A DNA stretch of 64,000 nt. It comes from Corallincola holothuriorum (GTDB taxonomy: Bacteria > Pseudomonadota > Gammaproteobacteria > Enterobacterales > Neiellaceae). Of the stretch, positions 1 to 9,600 are shown one piece after another. The stretch is taken from contig NZ_QPID01000003.1 in NCBI RefSeq assembly GCF_003336225.1, positions 124,001 to 188,000 on the forward strand, given 5' to 3'. The number at the start of each line of letters is the position of its first letter. The first letter of the stretch is position 1. The notes under the pieces are model-generated. The model was not told where the DNA came from, ran no database searches, and saw nothing but the letters and a program-made list of their open reading frames with translations. The translations under genes and the position numbers were made by a program.

Positions 1-1
1 A

Positions 2-2917
2 GAAGAGGTGTTGCAGGGGCTGCCGGGTGTTGAAGAGATGTCCGCCTGGGCGAATCGCGGTACCAGCTGGATCAATCTGACATTCGGTTTAGAAACCGAT
101 ATGCAGAAGACCTTGATTGAGGTGATTGCGCGGATGAACCGCTTGCCATTGATGCCTCGCGACTCTGATCCACCCACCATCATGTTGGGCGGTTGGGGTG
201 GAGACACTCCTGCGTTGACCTACTTCTTCATTCAGGCGTTGCCGGAGAATGAACACCCAGTTAGTGACTACCTGACTTTCTTTGAAGATGTGGTGCGCCC
301 CCGTTTGGAGTCTGTGCCCGGTGTCAGTCGTGCGCGTTTAGAAAGTGGCGGCGGTTCGCCGGAAGAGCTACAGGTTCGTTTCGATCCGTTTCTTGCTGCT
401 GATCTGGGAATCGATCTGAGTGCTATCGGTAGCTTGCTCGGCAGTGGCAATGACATATCCGGCGGTTTTGTCGATGTGGGGCGGCGTCAGTACACCTTGC
501 GCTTTGCTGGGCGTTACCAGCCGGAGCAGTTGGGTGAGTTAATTCTTGAATGGCGTGATGGTCGGCCAGTGTATCTGCGGGACATCGCAGAGATCACGGT
601 GAAACGTGGCGATCGCCAGGGGTTGGCGATCCAGAATGGCAATCCAGCGATATCGGTGCGTATCGATCGCCAAAGTGGCGCAAATGTTTTGGCAACCTTG
701 TCGTTAGTGAAAGCGGAAGTAGAGAAGCTGCGGCAGACGGTATTGGCAGAAAAACAGCTCACCATGGAGCAGTCTTTTGATGCGTCGATTTTCATTCTGC
801 GAGCGATCAACCTGCTCACAGGCAATTTGAGTATTGGCATCTTGCTCGCCATTGGCGTGTTGTGGTGGTTTATGCGCCAGACTCGCGCCACCTTGCTGGT
901 GGCATTGGCGATCCCGATCTCGCTGTTGTCCACCTTTGTGGTACTTAAGCTCACTGGGCGTTCACTGAATGTGATCTCTCTGGCCGGTTTGGCCTTTGCG
1001 GTGGGTATGGTGTTGGATGCGGCCATTGTTGTGCTGGAAAATATCGTTCGTCATCGCCAACAAGGCGAGACCGGCTTGCGAGCTGCGGAAGTCGGTGCCA
1101 CTGAGGTATGGGGGGCGCTGTTGGCGTCCACAGCTACCACGGTGGCCATTTTCATCCCGGTGATTTTCCTTAAGGATGTCGAAGGTCAACTGTTTGCTGA
1201 TTTGGCGCTGACTATCGCCATCGCAGTGTCCATCTCTTTACTTGTTGCGGTCACTATTTTACCCGCTGCTGCCAGCCGCTGGTTGGTACGTGATGCGATC
1301 CCAGATCGGTTGGCAGGTTTATGGCTCCGCATCACCGAGAGAATTATGCGATTAACGGCATCCGCTAAGCGGCGCTGGCTTTTAATTGTCAGCATGATGA
1401 CAGTGCCGATTGCAGTGACTGTATTGATGTTGCCATCGATCGACTATCTGCCGCCAGTGAAACGGGATGCGGTTGATGCTTGGTTTAATTTCCCCCCAGG
1501 TGCATCTATCGATACGTTAGATAAAGAGATCGTGCAGACCATAGTTCAACGCTTAGATCCTTACATGAAGGGCGAGCAGCAACCCGCGTTGAAAAACTAC
1601 TACATCATCCTCTGGCCCAACGGTGGCACCATGGGCGTCAGGGTGAAAGAGCAAGAGCAAGTCGGAGAGATGGAAACCTTGATGCGGGAGCAGATCTTGG
1701 TAGGTCTGCCAGACACCATGGCTTTTGCCCGGCAAGGTAACCTGTTTGGTGGTTTTGGGGGTGGACGCCATATTGCTGTGCACCTGAAATCGCGAGACAC
1801 CGACGCTCTGCTGCAAGTGGCACGTTTTGGTGTCGAGCGGCTAAATGAAGTGATGCCGGAAGCGAATGTACGCCCAAATCCCGGCTTAGAGATGGCGGAA
1901 CCAGAACTCCGGGTGGTGCCAAATGACAGACGGATGTTGGAAGTGGGTTGGGATCGCAGCGATCTTGGCAGGCTGATACGGTCGTTTGGTGATGGCCTTT
2001 ACGTTGGCGAGTACTTTGATGGTGATAAGCGGATGAATATCATCTTCCGCAGTGATCAATGGCAGTCACCTGAGCAGCTTTCCGCCATGCCGTTGGCAAC
2101 GCCTCAAGGTGGTCAGGTGACCTTGGGCGAACTCGTAGATATTGAGCGTACCGTAGGGCCAAGTCAGGTTCAGCGCATTGATCGCCGCCGTACCATTACG
2201 TTAGGTGTAACGCCCCCTGAGGGGATGACGTTGCAGCAAGCGATTGATCTGATAAAAACTGAGGTTGAGCCGCAATTGCAAGCGCGTATGCCTGCCGATG
2301 GTGCCATCGGTTATGGTGGAAGTGCAGATAGTTTAAAGAGCGCACTGAGTAACATGGCGGAGAACTTCGTTGTTGCTTTACTGCTGTTGTTTTTGCTCAT
2401 GGCCGGACTGTTTCGCTCAGCCAAGGACAGCTTGCTGGTGGTGCTATCGATACCGTTAGCGACGGTGGGTGGCGTATTAGCGTTACGTTTATTGCATCTA
2501 GTCAGCTTTCAACCGCTGGATCTACTGACCATGATTGGCTTTGTGATCTTACTGGGTTTGGTGGTGAACAACGCGATCCTGTTAGTGCATCAGACCCGCT
2601 CCGCAGAGCGCCATGGCGAAGATCGTGCTGAAGCTGTCAGGCAGGCATTGTTGTTGCGGATGCGGCCTATCTTTATGAGTACCTTGACCAGTATTTTCGG
2701 CATGTTGCCGCTGGTGCTGATGCCAGGCACTGGCAGTGTTATCTATCGTGGCCTGGCGACGGTCATTGTCGGCGGCATGTCGGTGAGTACGTTATTTACC
2801 CTGCTGTTGTTACCGGCATTACTGCGCCTAGGTGAAGGTCAACAGAGGCAAGCCGAAGTCGTGGATATGCCGGAGCGTTTTCCAATGGCCAGTGGCAACA
2901 AAGGCAACCGGAGTTAG
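2..2917 (+). CDS. RND efflux permease, C-terminal part (cut by window edge)
   Basis: Inner-membrane resistance-nodulation-division transporter that exchanges protons for drugs or other solutes. The frame is open through the left edge, so the first ~50-60 residues including TM1 are missing; the GTG at base 8 is an internal codon. Counting from base 8, a first periplasmic porter domain (to ~270) is followed by a TM block whose TM4 relay motif GMVLDAAIVVLENI starts near residue 333, a second porter domain, and a second TM block at ~790-950. AcrB has two adjacent Asp in TM4; here the second is Ala, as in the metal pump CusA, yet the periplasmic parts look like the drug-type HAE family. The adaptor gene follows after 4 bp, so pump precedes adaptor, the reverse of the common order. 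No outer-membrane channel gene is in the window. Substrate unknown. Confidence 0.93.
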   Translation, partial: EEVLQGLPGVEEMSAWANRGTSWINLTFGLETDMQKTLIEVIARMNRLPLMPRDSDPPTIMLGGWGGDTPALTYFFIQALPENEHPVSDYLTFFEDVVRPRLESVPGVSRARLESGGGSPEELQVRFDPFLAADLGIDLSAIGSLLGSGNDISGGFVDVGRRQYTLRFAGRYQPEQLGELILEWRDGRPVYLRDIAEITVKRGDRQGLAIQNGNPAISVRIDRQSGANVLATLSLVKAEVEKLRQTVLAEKQLTMEQSFDASIFILRAINLLTGNLSIGILLAIGVLWWFMRQTRATLLVALAIPISLLSTFVVLKLTGRSLNVISLAGLAFAVGMVLDAAIVVLENIVRHRQQGETGLRAAEVGATEVWGALLASTATTVAIFIPVIFLKDVEGQLFADLALTIAIAVSISLLVAVTILPAAASRWLVRDAIPDRLAGLWLRITERIMRLTASAKRRWLLIVSMMTVPIAVTVLMLPSIDYLPPVKRDAVDAWFNFPPGASIDTLDKEIVQTIVQRLDPYMKGEQQPALKNYYIILWPNGGTMGVRVKEQEQVGEMETLMREQILVGLPDTMAFARQGNLFGGFGGGRHIAVHLKSRDTDALLQVARFGVERLNEVMPEANVRPNPGLEMAEPELRVVPNDRRMLEVGWDRSDLGRLIRSFGDGLYVGEYFDGDKRMNIIFRSDQWQSPEQLSAMPLATPQGGQVTLGELVDIERTVGPSQVQRIDRRRTITLGVTPPEGMTLQQAIDLIKTEVEPQLQARMPADGAIGYGGSADSLKSALSNMAENFVVALLLLFLLMAGLFRSAKDSLLVVLSIPLATVGGVLALRLLHLVSFQPLDLLTMIGFVILLGLVVNNAILLVHQTRSAERHGEDRAEAVRQALLLRMRPIFMSTLTSIFGMLPLVLMPGTGSVIYRGLATVIVGGMSVSTLFTLLLLPALLRLGEGQQRQAEVVDMPERFPMASGNKGNRS

Positions 2918-2921
2918 TGAG

Positions 2922-3995
2922 ATGAGATTTGTGAAGTGGTTTATCAGTGTTGGCCTAGTCTGCCTGTCATCTAGTGCTGTTGCGGAAACGCCACCGGCGT
3001 CGGTGTGGGTGGCCACCTCCGTAAGCCAACAGATGCAGGCGCAGCTGTGGTTGCCTGGCACCGTAGCCTCGCGCCATGATGCAGAGATTGCCGCAGAGAT
3101 CAGTGGCCGTTTGACCTGGATCGCGGAAGTGGGGACGCAGGTTGCAGCCGGAGATGTGTTGGCGCGTATTGATGATAGCTATTTGGCGTTGGAGCTAGCC
3201 GCGGCTGAGTCGGCCATCGTGCGTTTGCAGGCGCAACTGACCTTTTTGGATAAGAAACTGGAGCGCTTCACCGAAGTGGCTCGCAGTCAGGGAACATCCC
3301 AGAATGAATTGGATGAGTTAACCTCGTCGCGGGACATGGCCGTACAGGAGTTGGTGGAGGCCAATATTAGCCGCGAGCAAATTAAGCATCGACTGGCACG
3401 CACGCAGGTGAAAGCCCCTTACGATGGTTTGGTGGTGAGTCGTGTACAGCAGCCCGGTGAATATACGGAGATTGGTGAAGATCTTCTGCGCTTAGTGCAG
3501 ATCTCTACGCGCGAGGTGCGCATACAGGCACCATTGAGTGTGGCTGCCTACCTCAAAGTTGGCGATCAGGTGGAGGTTTCCTATCTCAACCAATCCGCAA
3601 TGTTTGCTGTACGAACCTTGATCCCTGTGGGCGACCAGCGCTCTCGTACCATGGAGTTGAGGTTGCAGATGAACGACACGGATTGGCCGGTGGGCGCTGC
3701 GGTCAAAGTCGCGCTGCCCAACAGTCAGCCGATGCAGGTGATCGCCGTGCCTCGTGATGCATTGGTATTGCGCGGCAAGCAGCGCTATGTCTTTAGCATC
3801 GATGAAGAGGGTGCTGCTAGCCGTATTGAGGTAAGCACAGGTATTGCCCAAGGCGATCTGATCCAGGTGGTCGGTGAGCTATCCGCAGGGCAGGCGGTGG
3901 TGGTTCGAGGTGCTGAGCGTTTGCAGCCTGGGCAGAAGGTAAAAGTAGAGAATCGACTGGCACAAGCGGAAAAGGTTGCCAATATAGAAGGTTAA
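2922..3995 (+). CDS. RND periplasmic adaptor (membrane fusion protein)
   Basis: Periplasmic HlyD/AcrA-type adaptor joining the upstream RND pump to an outer-membrane channel. The ATG at 2922 is chosen because it opens a clear signal peptide (MRFVKWFISVGLVC, cleavage near AVA-E at ~21) and lies 4 bp after the pump stop; an upstream in-frame start would overlap the pump gene and hide the signal. Of 357 residues, ~45-85 form the first lipoyl half (ISGRLTWIAEVGTQVAAGD), ~90-165 an alpha-helical hairpin, ~165-200 the second lipoyl half (VKAPYDGLVVSRVQQPGE), then beta-barrel and membrane-proximal domains. No lipobox Cys, so probably soluble in the periplasm. Co-transcribed with the pump. The family call is firm; the substrate is unknown. 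Confidence 0.92.
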   Translation: MRFVKWFISVGLVCLSSSAVAETPPASVWVATSVSQQMQAQLWLPGTVASRHDAEIAAEISGRLTWIAEVGTQVAAGDVLARIDDSYLALELAAAESAIVRLQAQLTFLDKKLERFTEVARSQGTSQNELDELTSSRDMAVQELVEANISREQIKHRLARTQVKAPYDGLVVSRVQQPGEYTEIGEDLLRLVQISTREVRIQAPLSVAAYLKVGDQVEVSYLNQSAMFAVRTLIPVGDQRSRTMELRLQMNDTDWPVGAAVKVALPNSQPMQVIAVPRDALVLRGKQRYVFSIDEEGAASRIEVSTGIAQGDLIQVVGELSAGQAVVVRGAERLQPGQKVKVENRLAQAEKVANIEG

Positions 3996-4107
3996 CCAAC
4001 TCCGACCACTGCGTGTTGGTTTGGTCAACGCTCACTATTCGGACATAATAGGCGCAGCTTATCATTGGGCTAGCGCTTATTTGCTCGCCAACAGACAGGA
4101 ATGACTC

Positions 4108-5292
4108 ATGGTTATCAAGCCAAAAATTCGCGGTTTTATCTGTACCAATTCCCATCCCGCTGGCTGTGCGGCCAACGTGCAGGAGCAGATCGCCTTTACC
4201 AAAGCACAGGGTGCTATCGCTAATGGTCCCAAGAAGGTGTTAGTGATCGGTGCCTCTACTGGATATGGCATGGCGTCGCGTATCACTGCCGCGTTTGGTT
4301 GCGGTGCTGCCACCCTCGGTATTTTCTTTGAAAAGCCGGGTACGGTGAAGCGGACGGCCAGTGCGGGTTGGTATAACTCTGCGGCGTTCCAAAGTGCTGC
4401 TGATGAAGCTGGCTTGTATAGCAAGAACATCAATGGCGACGCTTTTTCTGATGAGATTAAGCAGAAGACCATTGAGGTGATTAAGCAAGATCTTGGTCAG
4501 GTTGATATGGTGGTTTACAGCTTGGCATCGCCTCGCCGTACGGATCCTAAAACTGGCGAGACTTTCACTTCAACATTGAAGCCGATCGGTCAGGCGTATA
4601 CCGCGCGTACGCTGAATACAGACAAGCTTGAAGTGCATGAGATGACGCTGGAGCCAGCGACCGAGCAAGAGATCGCCGATACCGTGAAAGTGATGGGCGG
4701 TGAAGATTGGGAGCTATGGCTTGATGCACTGAGTGAAGCGGGTGTGTTAGCAGAAAACGTGGAAACAGTTGCCTACAGCTACATCGGTAAAGAATTGACC
4801 TGGCCTATTTATGGCAAAGCGACCATTGGTAAAGCGAAAGAAGATCTTGATCGTGCTGCCGCCGCGATCACAGGCAAGTTAAGTGGGCTCAAGGGACAGG
4901 CCCGCGTGAGCGTGTTAAAGGCGTTGGTGACGCAAGCCAGTTCCGCCATTCCAATTATGCCGCTGTATATTTCATTGCTATATAAAGTGATGAAGGAAGA
5001 GGGCAGCCACGAAGGTTGTATCGAACAGATCCAGCGTTTGTTCCAACAGGTCTATGTCGGCCCTGAAAACCTAGATGAAGATAATCGTTTGCGTGTTGAT
5101 GACAAAGAGCTTGCGCCTCATGTTCAGGCTGCTGTTGCCGATGTTTGGCCGGAAGTCACCACTGAGAACTATAACGAGTTAACAGATTATCGCGGCTACC
5201 ACGCCGACTTCCTGAAGCTGTTTGGTTTCGGGGTGACGGGCGTGGATTACGAAGCGGATGCGGATCCAGAAGTGGAAATGCCGTTGGCTTAA
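4108..5292 (+). CDS. fabV: Trans-2-enoyl-CoA/ACP reductase (NADH), FabV type, copy 1
   Basis: Last step of each fatty-acid elongation cycle: NADH-dependent reduction of the trans-2-enoyl thioester. FabV is the ~400-residue single-chain form typical of vibrios and other gammaproteobacteria and is known for triclosan tolerance. 394 residues with the typical N-terminus ([11 protein letters not shown]), a dinucleotide-binding motif VIGASTGYG at 47-55, and the family active site Tyr235-X8-Lys244. The ATG has a good ribosome site (AGGA, 8-base spacer). Monocistronic: a terminator follows at 5311-5335. A second, diverged FabV lies on the other strand at 19040-20230. This copy is closer to the classical Vibrio FabV, so I take it as the housekeeping enzyme; that ranking is inference. 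Confidence 0.95.
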   Translation: MVIKPKIRGFICTNSHPAGCAANVQEQIAFTKAQGAIANGPKKVLVIGASTGYGMASRITAAFGCGAATLGIFFEKPGTVKRTASAGWYNSAAFQSAADEAGLYSKNINGDAFSDEIKQKTIEVIKQDLGQVDMVVYSLASPRRTDPKTGETFTSTLKPIGQAYTARTLNTDKLEVHEMTLEPATEQEIADTVKVMGGEDWELWLDALSEAGVLAENVETVAYSYIGKELTWPIYGKATIGKAKEDLDRAAAAITGKLSGLKGQARVSVLKALVTQASSAIPIMPLYISLLYKVMKEEGSHEGCIEQIQRLFQQVYVGPENLDEDNRLRVDDKELAPHVQAAVADVWPEVTTENYNELTDYRGYHADFLKLFGFGVTGVDYEADADPEVEMPLA

Positions 5293-5310
5293 TATCGCAT
5301 ATCCCTAAGA

Positions 5311-5335
5311 AAGGGCGCCTGATTGGCGCCTTTTT
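5311..5335 (+). terminator. Rho-independent terminator after fabV copy 1
   Basis: GGCGCC (5314-5319), loop TGATT, GGCGCC (5325-5330), then five T. The stem is extended outward by an A-T/G-T collar. It sits 19 bp beyond the fabV stop. Confidence 0.9.
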
Positions 5336-5444
5336 ACGTTGTAGATAGTGGATTTTTTGACTCTTGCCGCTGACACCGCCGTGACAACCCCATAAACTCT
5401 GTCAGGTTTGATTGATTGTTTTCTTCGAAATGGATCCCGTGGGT

Positions 5445-6758
5445 ATGGTAAATAAATTACTTGTTCTAATGTTTGGCAGTCTGTTGTTAATGACGGGCTG
5501 TAGTGATGCCCCCGATTCAGCTGAAGTGCAAAAGGCGATTGAGCGCCATATCGTTTGGCAACCATGGCAGGTTGGCTCGGTAAAGCTGGACAGTGAATCT
5601 CTAGTCGGCGATAGCGCAGTGCAATACCGTTTTACGGCGAAACTCTCGCCGAAAGAGGATCTTTATCAACCACTGTTTGTTCTCGGTGACGTTCAAGTGG
5701 TCGCCGTTGGACGCCAGCGTGGAGAAAGTAAAGCCGTGCTGGGCGTGGCCGATGCGAAGAAGGGCGGTCATGGCTGGGAGATAGAGATTGCATTTGAGAA
5801 CGATCCGTTCACTGATGAGGGGATGCCACAGAAAGACAATGATGTGGTGATCAGTTCTGCAGAATTTAACAGTGCGTTGAAACTTGCCAGTGCGGAGCTC
5901 TCACAGGTCAATATTGAAGTCGCAGAGTTGACAGAGAAGCTTAGCGGTTCGCGGGTGCGCCATCAGGAAGTACTGGTGCAATTGAGTGCTCTGAGGGATT
6001 CCAACCGATACAAGGTGGATCGGCTCAAGCAACAGTTTGAAAGCCAACGCCAAGCAGTTGAAGAGCGTTATGCTGCTAAGTCTCGGCAAAGTCAGGCCAA
6101 CTTGAATGAGCAGCGTAAACAGCAGCTCATCGCCTTGAATGTAAAGTTTGAAGACCGTTTTACTCAGGCCGAGCACGCGTTTGCCAGTAAACGCCGCGCT
6201 TTGGATAAAGCCATGGTCGACAACGATCGTAACTACAATATCTTGGTACAGGATGTGCACAAGGCGTACAAGGCTGATATCAGCGGCCTTGATCCCGATT
6301 CCATTTCGTCCGATGAATATCGTGCCTATCTTGATGCCCGCGTGAAAGCGCGTGATAAAGCGCTGGAGCAGACCAAAGAGGAGCATCAGCAGATGCGAGA
6401 GCAACTGCGGGTCGAAAAAGAGGAGTTGGTGGTCAACCATCGAAGCAATATGGATCTGCTAAGGCAGGAGAAGCGTAGCACCCTTGAAGAAGCCCGACGC
6501 CAGCAAACAGATCAGAAGCAATCTATGTTTGGCGAAGTGCAGGTACAGATGGATGCCGCTTTAGCTGAGCTTGATAAAAGCTATGAAGCACGCCGTGCAG
6601 AGCTGCTGGCAGAAGAGAAAGCGTTGAACCGAGAACTGAAAGATTTAGCGCAGAGCTTGAATGAACTGGAGACGTTAAACGCCAGTAAATTGAATCGGCG
6701 AGATGCGTTGACCAAGGGGATCGAAGCGGCTGGAGCTGCGGGCGCTACAATCAGCTAG
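5445..6758 (+). CDS. Predicted lipoprotein with long coiled coil
   Basis: Function not recognised. Start taken at 5445 because it opens a lipoprotein signal peptide (MVNKLLVLMFGSLLLMTGC, lipid-modified Cys19); ATGs at 5412 and 5430 are in frame but put extra residues before the signal. Residues ~25-140 are a compact beta-rich region. From ~150 to ~420 the protein is one Gln/Glu/Arg/Lys-rich coiled coil with many short EEHQQMREQLRVEKEE-like heptads. Asp is absent after Cys19 (Ser-Asp follows), so sorting to the outer membrane is possible but uncertain. A SIMPL gene follows after 29 bp with its own ribosome site, so the two probably share a transcript. Could be a periplasmic spacer or scaffold. 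Confidence 0.75.
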   Translation: MVNKLLVLMFGSLLLMTGCSDAPDSAEVQKAIERHIVWQPWQVGSVKLDSESLVGDSAVQYRFTAKLSPKEDLYQPLFVLGDVQVVAVGRQRGESKAVLGVADAKKGGHGWEIEIAFENDPFTDEGMPQKDNDVVISSAEFNSALKLASAELSQVNIEVAELTEKLSGSRVRHQEVLVQLSALRDSNRYKVDRLKQQFESQRQAVEERYAAKSRQSQANLNEQRKQQLIALNVKFEDRFTQAEHAFASKRRALDKAMVDNDRNYNILVQDVHKAYKADISGLDPDSISSDEYRAYLDARVKARDKALEQTKEEHQQMREQLRVEKEELVVNHRSNMDLLRQEKRSTLEEARRQQTDQKQSMFGEVQVQMDAALAELDKSYEARRAELLAEEKALNRELKDLAQSLNELETLNASKLNRRDALTKGIEAAGAAGATIS

Positions 6759-6787
6759 CTGTTTGAATCATGACAAGGAGAGGAAAG

Positions 6788-7453
6788 ATGCAGAGAGTAT
6801 TGATGCTTGTTGGCCTCTATCTGATGTTGTTGATGGGGTCGGCCACGGCTGGCACCATCAGCGTGATGGGAACGGCGACGCTGGAACAGATACCCGATCA
6901 GGTGCTGGTACGGCTGCAGGTGGTGAAAACTGCGACCACGGCAACACAGGCTAAAAGTGCAGCAGATGAGTCGGTTACCGCGATTTTGGACAGCGTTAGA
7001 GGTTTGGGGTTGGCAGATAACCAGATCGACGCAGCAGACCTGCGATTATCCCCCCGTTACGATTATCAAAATCGCGTGCGTACCTATATCGGTATTGAAG
7101 CTTCTCGTCAGATCGTCCTGATCTTAAAGGATCCAACGCTGCTAGCGCCGCTGCTGGATAAAGTGGTGAGTGCGGGTGCTGATGAGGTGCAGGGCGTTAA
7201 TTGGCACTTCAGCCAGTTAAAGTCGTTACAACATCAGGCGCGTATCGCCGCATTAAAAGATGCCCGTAAGCAGGCGCAAGAGCTTGCCGCTGTTTATGGT
7301 GCCAAACTAGGCGAGGTTGAGCGTATCGACACCGTCAACCAGGCGTCTCCTATGCCCCAGTTGCGGATGGCGATGGCGGATGAAAGTGCAGGTTATCAAG
7401 CGCCGACGCAGCAGATCAGTGTGCAGGTCTGGGTAGAATTTGAACTGGACTAA
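6788..7453 (+). CDS. SIMPL-domain (DUF541, YggE-like) periplasmic protein
   Basis: Exported 221-residue protein of the SIMPL/DUF541 family, which includes E. coli YggE, linked to oxidative-stress tolerance; members form oligomeric periplasmic assemblies and have no known enzymatic activity. Start at 6788 fits a strong purine-rich ribosome site (AAGGAGAGGAAAG just upstream) and a signal peptide (MQRVLMLVGLYLMLLMGSATA-G). The family opening GTISVMGTATLEQIPDQ follows the cleavage site, and ARIAALKDARKQAQELA marks the conserved central helix. Ends in a strand (VQVWVEFELD) typical of the fold. Probably co-transcribed with the coiled-coil lipoprotein upstream. Confidence 0.88.
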   Translation: MQRVLMLVGLYLMLLMGSATAGTISVMGTATLEQIPDQVLVRLQVVKTATTATQAKSAADESVTAILDSVRGLGLADNQIDAADLRLSPRYDYQNRVRTYIGIEASRQIVLILKDPTLLAPLLDKVVSAGADEVQGVNWHFSQLKSLQHQARIAALKDARKQAQELAAVYGAKLGEVERIDTVNQASPMPQLRMAMADESAGYQAPTQQISVQVWVEFELD

Positions 7454-7461
7454 GTGATGCG

Positions 7462-7677
7462 TTGCATTTGGCTGCGGTGGTTTTTATCGCGGCAGCTGGC
7501 ATCGCAGCAGGCGTTCTTGCCGTTGTAAATTATTTCGTAAATAAATATGTACAAAAAGCTGACATAGCTGCTTCTACTATTTTGATCTTCACTTTGGTTT
7601 TTTTATACCACTTCAGTATTACTATACGCAGCGCTGGGCAGGTAGTATTCCTGCCCATACTAAAACAAACAATATAA
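7462..7677 (+). CDS. Possible small membrane protein (doubtful)
   Basis: A 71-codon frame that would use a TTG start without a convincing ribosome site. The peptide has two hydrophobic stretches (~3-25 and ~38-57) and could be a two-TM protein. Against it: AT-rich context, poor start, and an exact 7-bp inverted repeat (7636-7642 with 7650-7656) in its 3' end. If it is not a gene, 7454-7690 is simply the spacer before the metallopeptidase. Confidence 0.2.
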   Translation: MHLAAVVFIAAAGIAAGVLAVVNYFVNKYVQKADIAASTILIFTLVFLYHFSITIRSAGQVVFLPILKQTI

Positions 7678-7690
7678 TAATGAGGATCCT

Positions 7691-9376
7691 ATGATGACCC
7701 TCTCCCCCATCTCCAGAGGGGTTGTACTCGGAGTGTCGTTAGGACTGGTTGCTTGCCAACCAGCCGAGCAAAAGGCACCCGAGTCATCTGCACAAACCAA
7801 AAAACAACAAGTGCAGCTTAAAGCCGACTTCAATAGAAGTCGGCTTTCTATTTATCAACCCGTGTCGCTGACCGCTGATCTATCTGCTTATTCTGAACAG
7901 CAAAAACAGATGCTTGCGCTTCTGATTGATGCCTCAGAAATTATGGATGATCTGTTTTGGCGCCAAGCTTTTGGTGAGGATAAAACTACCTTTCTTCAAG
8001 CTATCGAAGATCCTGAAGTTCGCCATTTTGCCGCCATCAACTACGGTCCATGGGACAGGTTAAATGGTGACAAGCCGTTTTTGACCGGATATGACGACAA
8101 GCCCCTCGGTGCGGAGTTCTATCCCCATGATATGACTAAGGCCGAGTTTGAAGCGGCTAGCTTTGCAGATAAGGATGGACTCTATTCCGTCGTTGTTCGT
8201 GAAAGTGATGGTGGCTTTAAAGCGATTGACTATGCCTCGCACTACCAAATTGAACTGACTCAAGCCGCCGATTTACTGCGTCAGGCGTCAGCGCTTGCGA
8301 AAGACGGCGAGTTTGCCAATTACCTTAAGCTGCGAGCCGAAGCGCTATTAAGCAACGATTATTATCCTTCCGACATGGCGTGGATGGATATGAAGAATAA
8401 TCCGATTGATCTGGTTTTTGGGCCCATTGAGACTTATGAAGACCAGCTCTATGGCTATCGTGCTGCATTTGAGTCTTATGTGCTGTTAAAGGATATGGCG
8501 TGGAGCGAGCGCTTAGCACGTTTTGCGCAGTTTTTGCCTGAGCTACAAACCGGTTTACCGGTAGATGCAGCGTATAAAGCTGAAGTGCCCGGTTCTGATG
8601 CGGATCTAAATGCCTATGAGGTGATCTACTACGCCGGTCACTCCAATGCAGGCAGCAAGACCATCGCGATTAACTTGCCCAATGATGAACGGGTGCAGTT
8701 GGAAAAAGGCACGCGTCGTCTGCAGTTGAAGAACGCGATGCGGGCGAAATTTGATCAGATCTTGTTGCCCATCGCTGATGTGCTGATTGCGCCAGACCAA
8801 CGTCAACACATCACCTTTGATGCCTTCTTTGCCAACACCATGTTCCATGAAGTGGCTCACGGTTTAGGTATCAAGAATACCCTGAACGGCAATGGCACTG
8901 TACGGCATGCCTTGAAAGAACATGCCTCGCCGTTGGAAGAGGGCAAAGCGGATATCTTGGGCCTGTATATGGTGCGAGAGCTGTTTAATAAAGGCGAGAT
9001 CACCGAAGGTGTGCTGGAAGATTATTACACCACCTTCCTCGCGGGTATTTTCCGTAGTGTGCGCTTTGGTGCTTCCAGTGCCCACGGTAAAGCCAATATG
9101 ATGCGTTTTAACTACTTTGCCGAGCAAGGCGCGTTTAGCCGTGATAGCGAAGGGTTTTATCGAGTGAATTTCGACAAGTTCACCCAAGCCACTAACGATC
9201 TCTCCAAGTTGATCCTCACTCTGCAAGGTGACGGTGACTATGCGGGGGTTGATCAGTTGTTGGCTACGAAAGGGGTGATTGGCGAACAGTTAGCCGCTGA
9301 CCTGGCTAGATTGGAAGCTGCAAAGATCCCAGTCGACGTAGAGTTCAAACAGGGCAAGCAGATCCTGGGTTTATAA
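7691..9376 (+). CDS. M49-like zinc metallopeptidase lipoprotein
   Basis: Predicted lipid-anchored zinc hydrolase related to the dipeptidyl-peptidase III (M49) group and to the C-terminal domain of plant NUDT3-like proteins. 561 residues; lipobox LGLVAC with Cys22, then a Gln/Lys-rich linker. The zinc site is HEVAHGLG (~380) followed by EEGKADILGLY about 35 residues later, whose Glu would be the third ligand. Classical DPP III has HEXXGH; here the motif is the plain HEXXH, as in the NUDT3-like branch. ATG at 7691 and 7694 are both possible behind TGAGGA. Ends in a strong terminator, so transcribed alone or with the doubtful small frame upstream. Substrate unknown; peptide trimming in the periplasm is the simplest guess. 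Confidence 0.8.
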   Translation: MMTLSPISRGVVLGVSLGLVACQPAEQKAPESSAQTKKQQVQLKADFNRSRLSIYQPVSLTADLSAYSEQQKQMLALLIDASEIMDDLFWRQAFGEDKTTFLQAIEDPEVRHFAAINYGPWDRLNGDKPFLTGYDDKPLGAEFYPHDMTKAEFEAASFADKDGLYSVVVRESDGGFKAIDYASHYQIELTQAADLLRQASALAKDGEFANYLKLRAEALLSNDYYPSDMAWMDMKNNPIDLVFGPIETYEDQLYGYRAAFESYVLLKDMAWSERLARFAQFLPELQTGLPVDAAYKAEVPGSDADLNAYEVIYYAGHSNAGSKTIAINLPNDERVQLEKGTRRLQLKNAMRAKFDQILLPIADVLIAPDQRQHITFDAFFANTMFHEVAHGLGIKNTLNGNGTVRHALKEHASPLEEGKADILGLYMVRELFNKGEITEGVLEDYYTTFLAGIFRSVRFGASSAHGKANMMRFNYFAEQGAFSRDSEGFYRVNFDKFTQATNDLSKLILTLQGDGDYAGVDQLLATKGVIGEQLAADLARLEAAKIPVDVEFKQGKQILGL

Positions 9377-9398
9377 CTGCTGACTCTGAACTCGAGAA

Positions 9399-9426
9399 AA
9401 CGGCACCTTCGGGTGCCGTTTTTTTA
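9399..9426 (+). terminator. Rho-independent terminator after metallopeptidase gene
   Basis: CGGCACC (9401-9407), tetraloop TTCG, GGTGCCG (9412-9418), flanked by A's upstream and seven T downstream. Confidence 0.95.
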
Positions 9427-9600
9427 TTTTCGCTACTCACATTGCACTGCCATAGATAAGGGGCGACGGAATCTACTGCTTTAGCGGAGAGGGGTCTGAT
9501 TTGTCTTGTGGTGAGCCGATCAATCTAAGAGTGTGTGAATAGCGTCATGAAGGCGCCGATATAAGCTGGTAACATTTTGAGCAAAGCATTGGAGTGAGTA

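Noticed and set aside
7636-7656. Inverted repeat as terminator of the SIMPL gene
   Set aside because: The 7-bp stem has no T-run on either strand.
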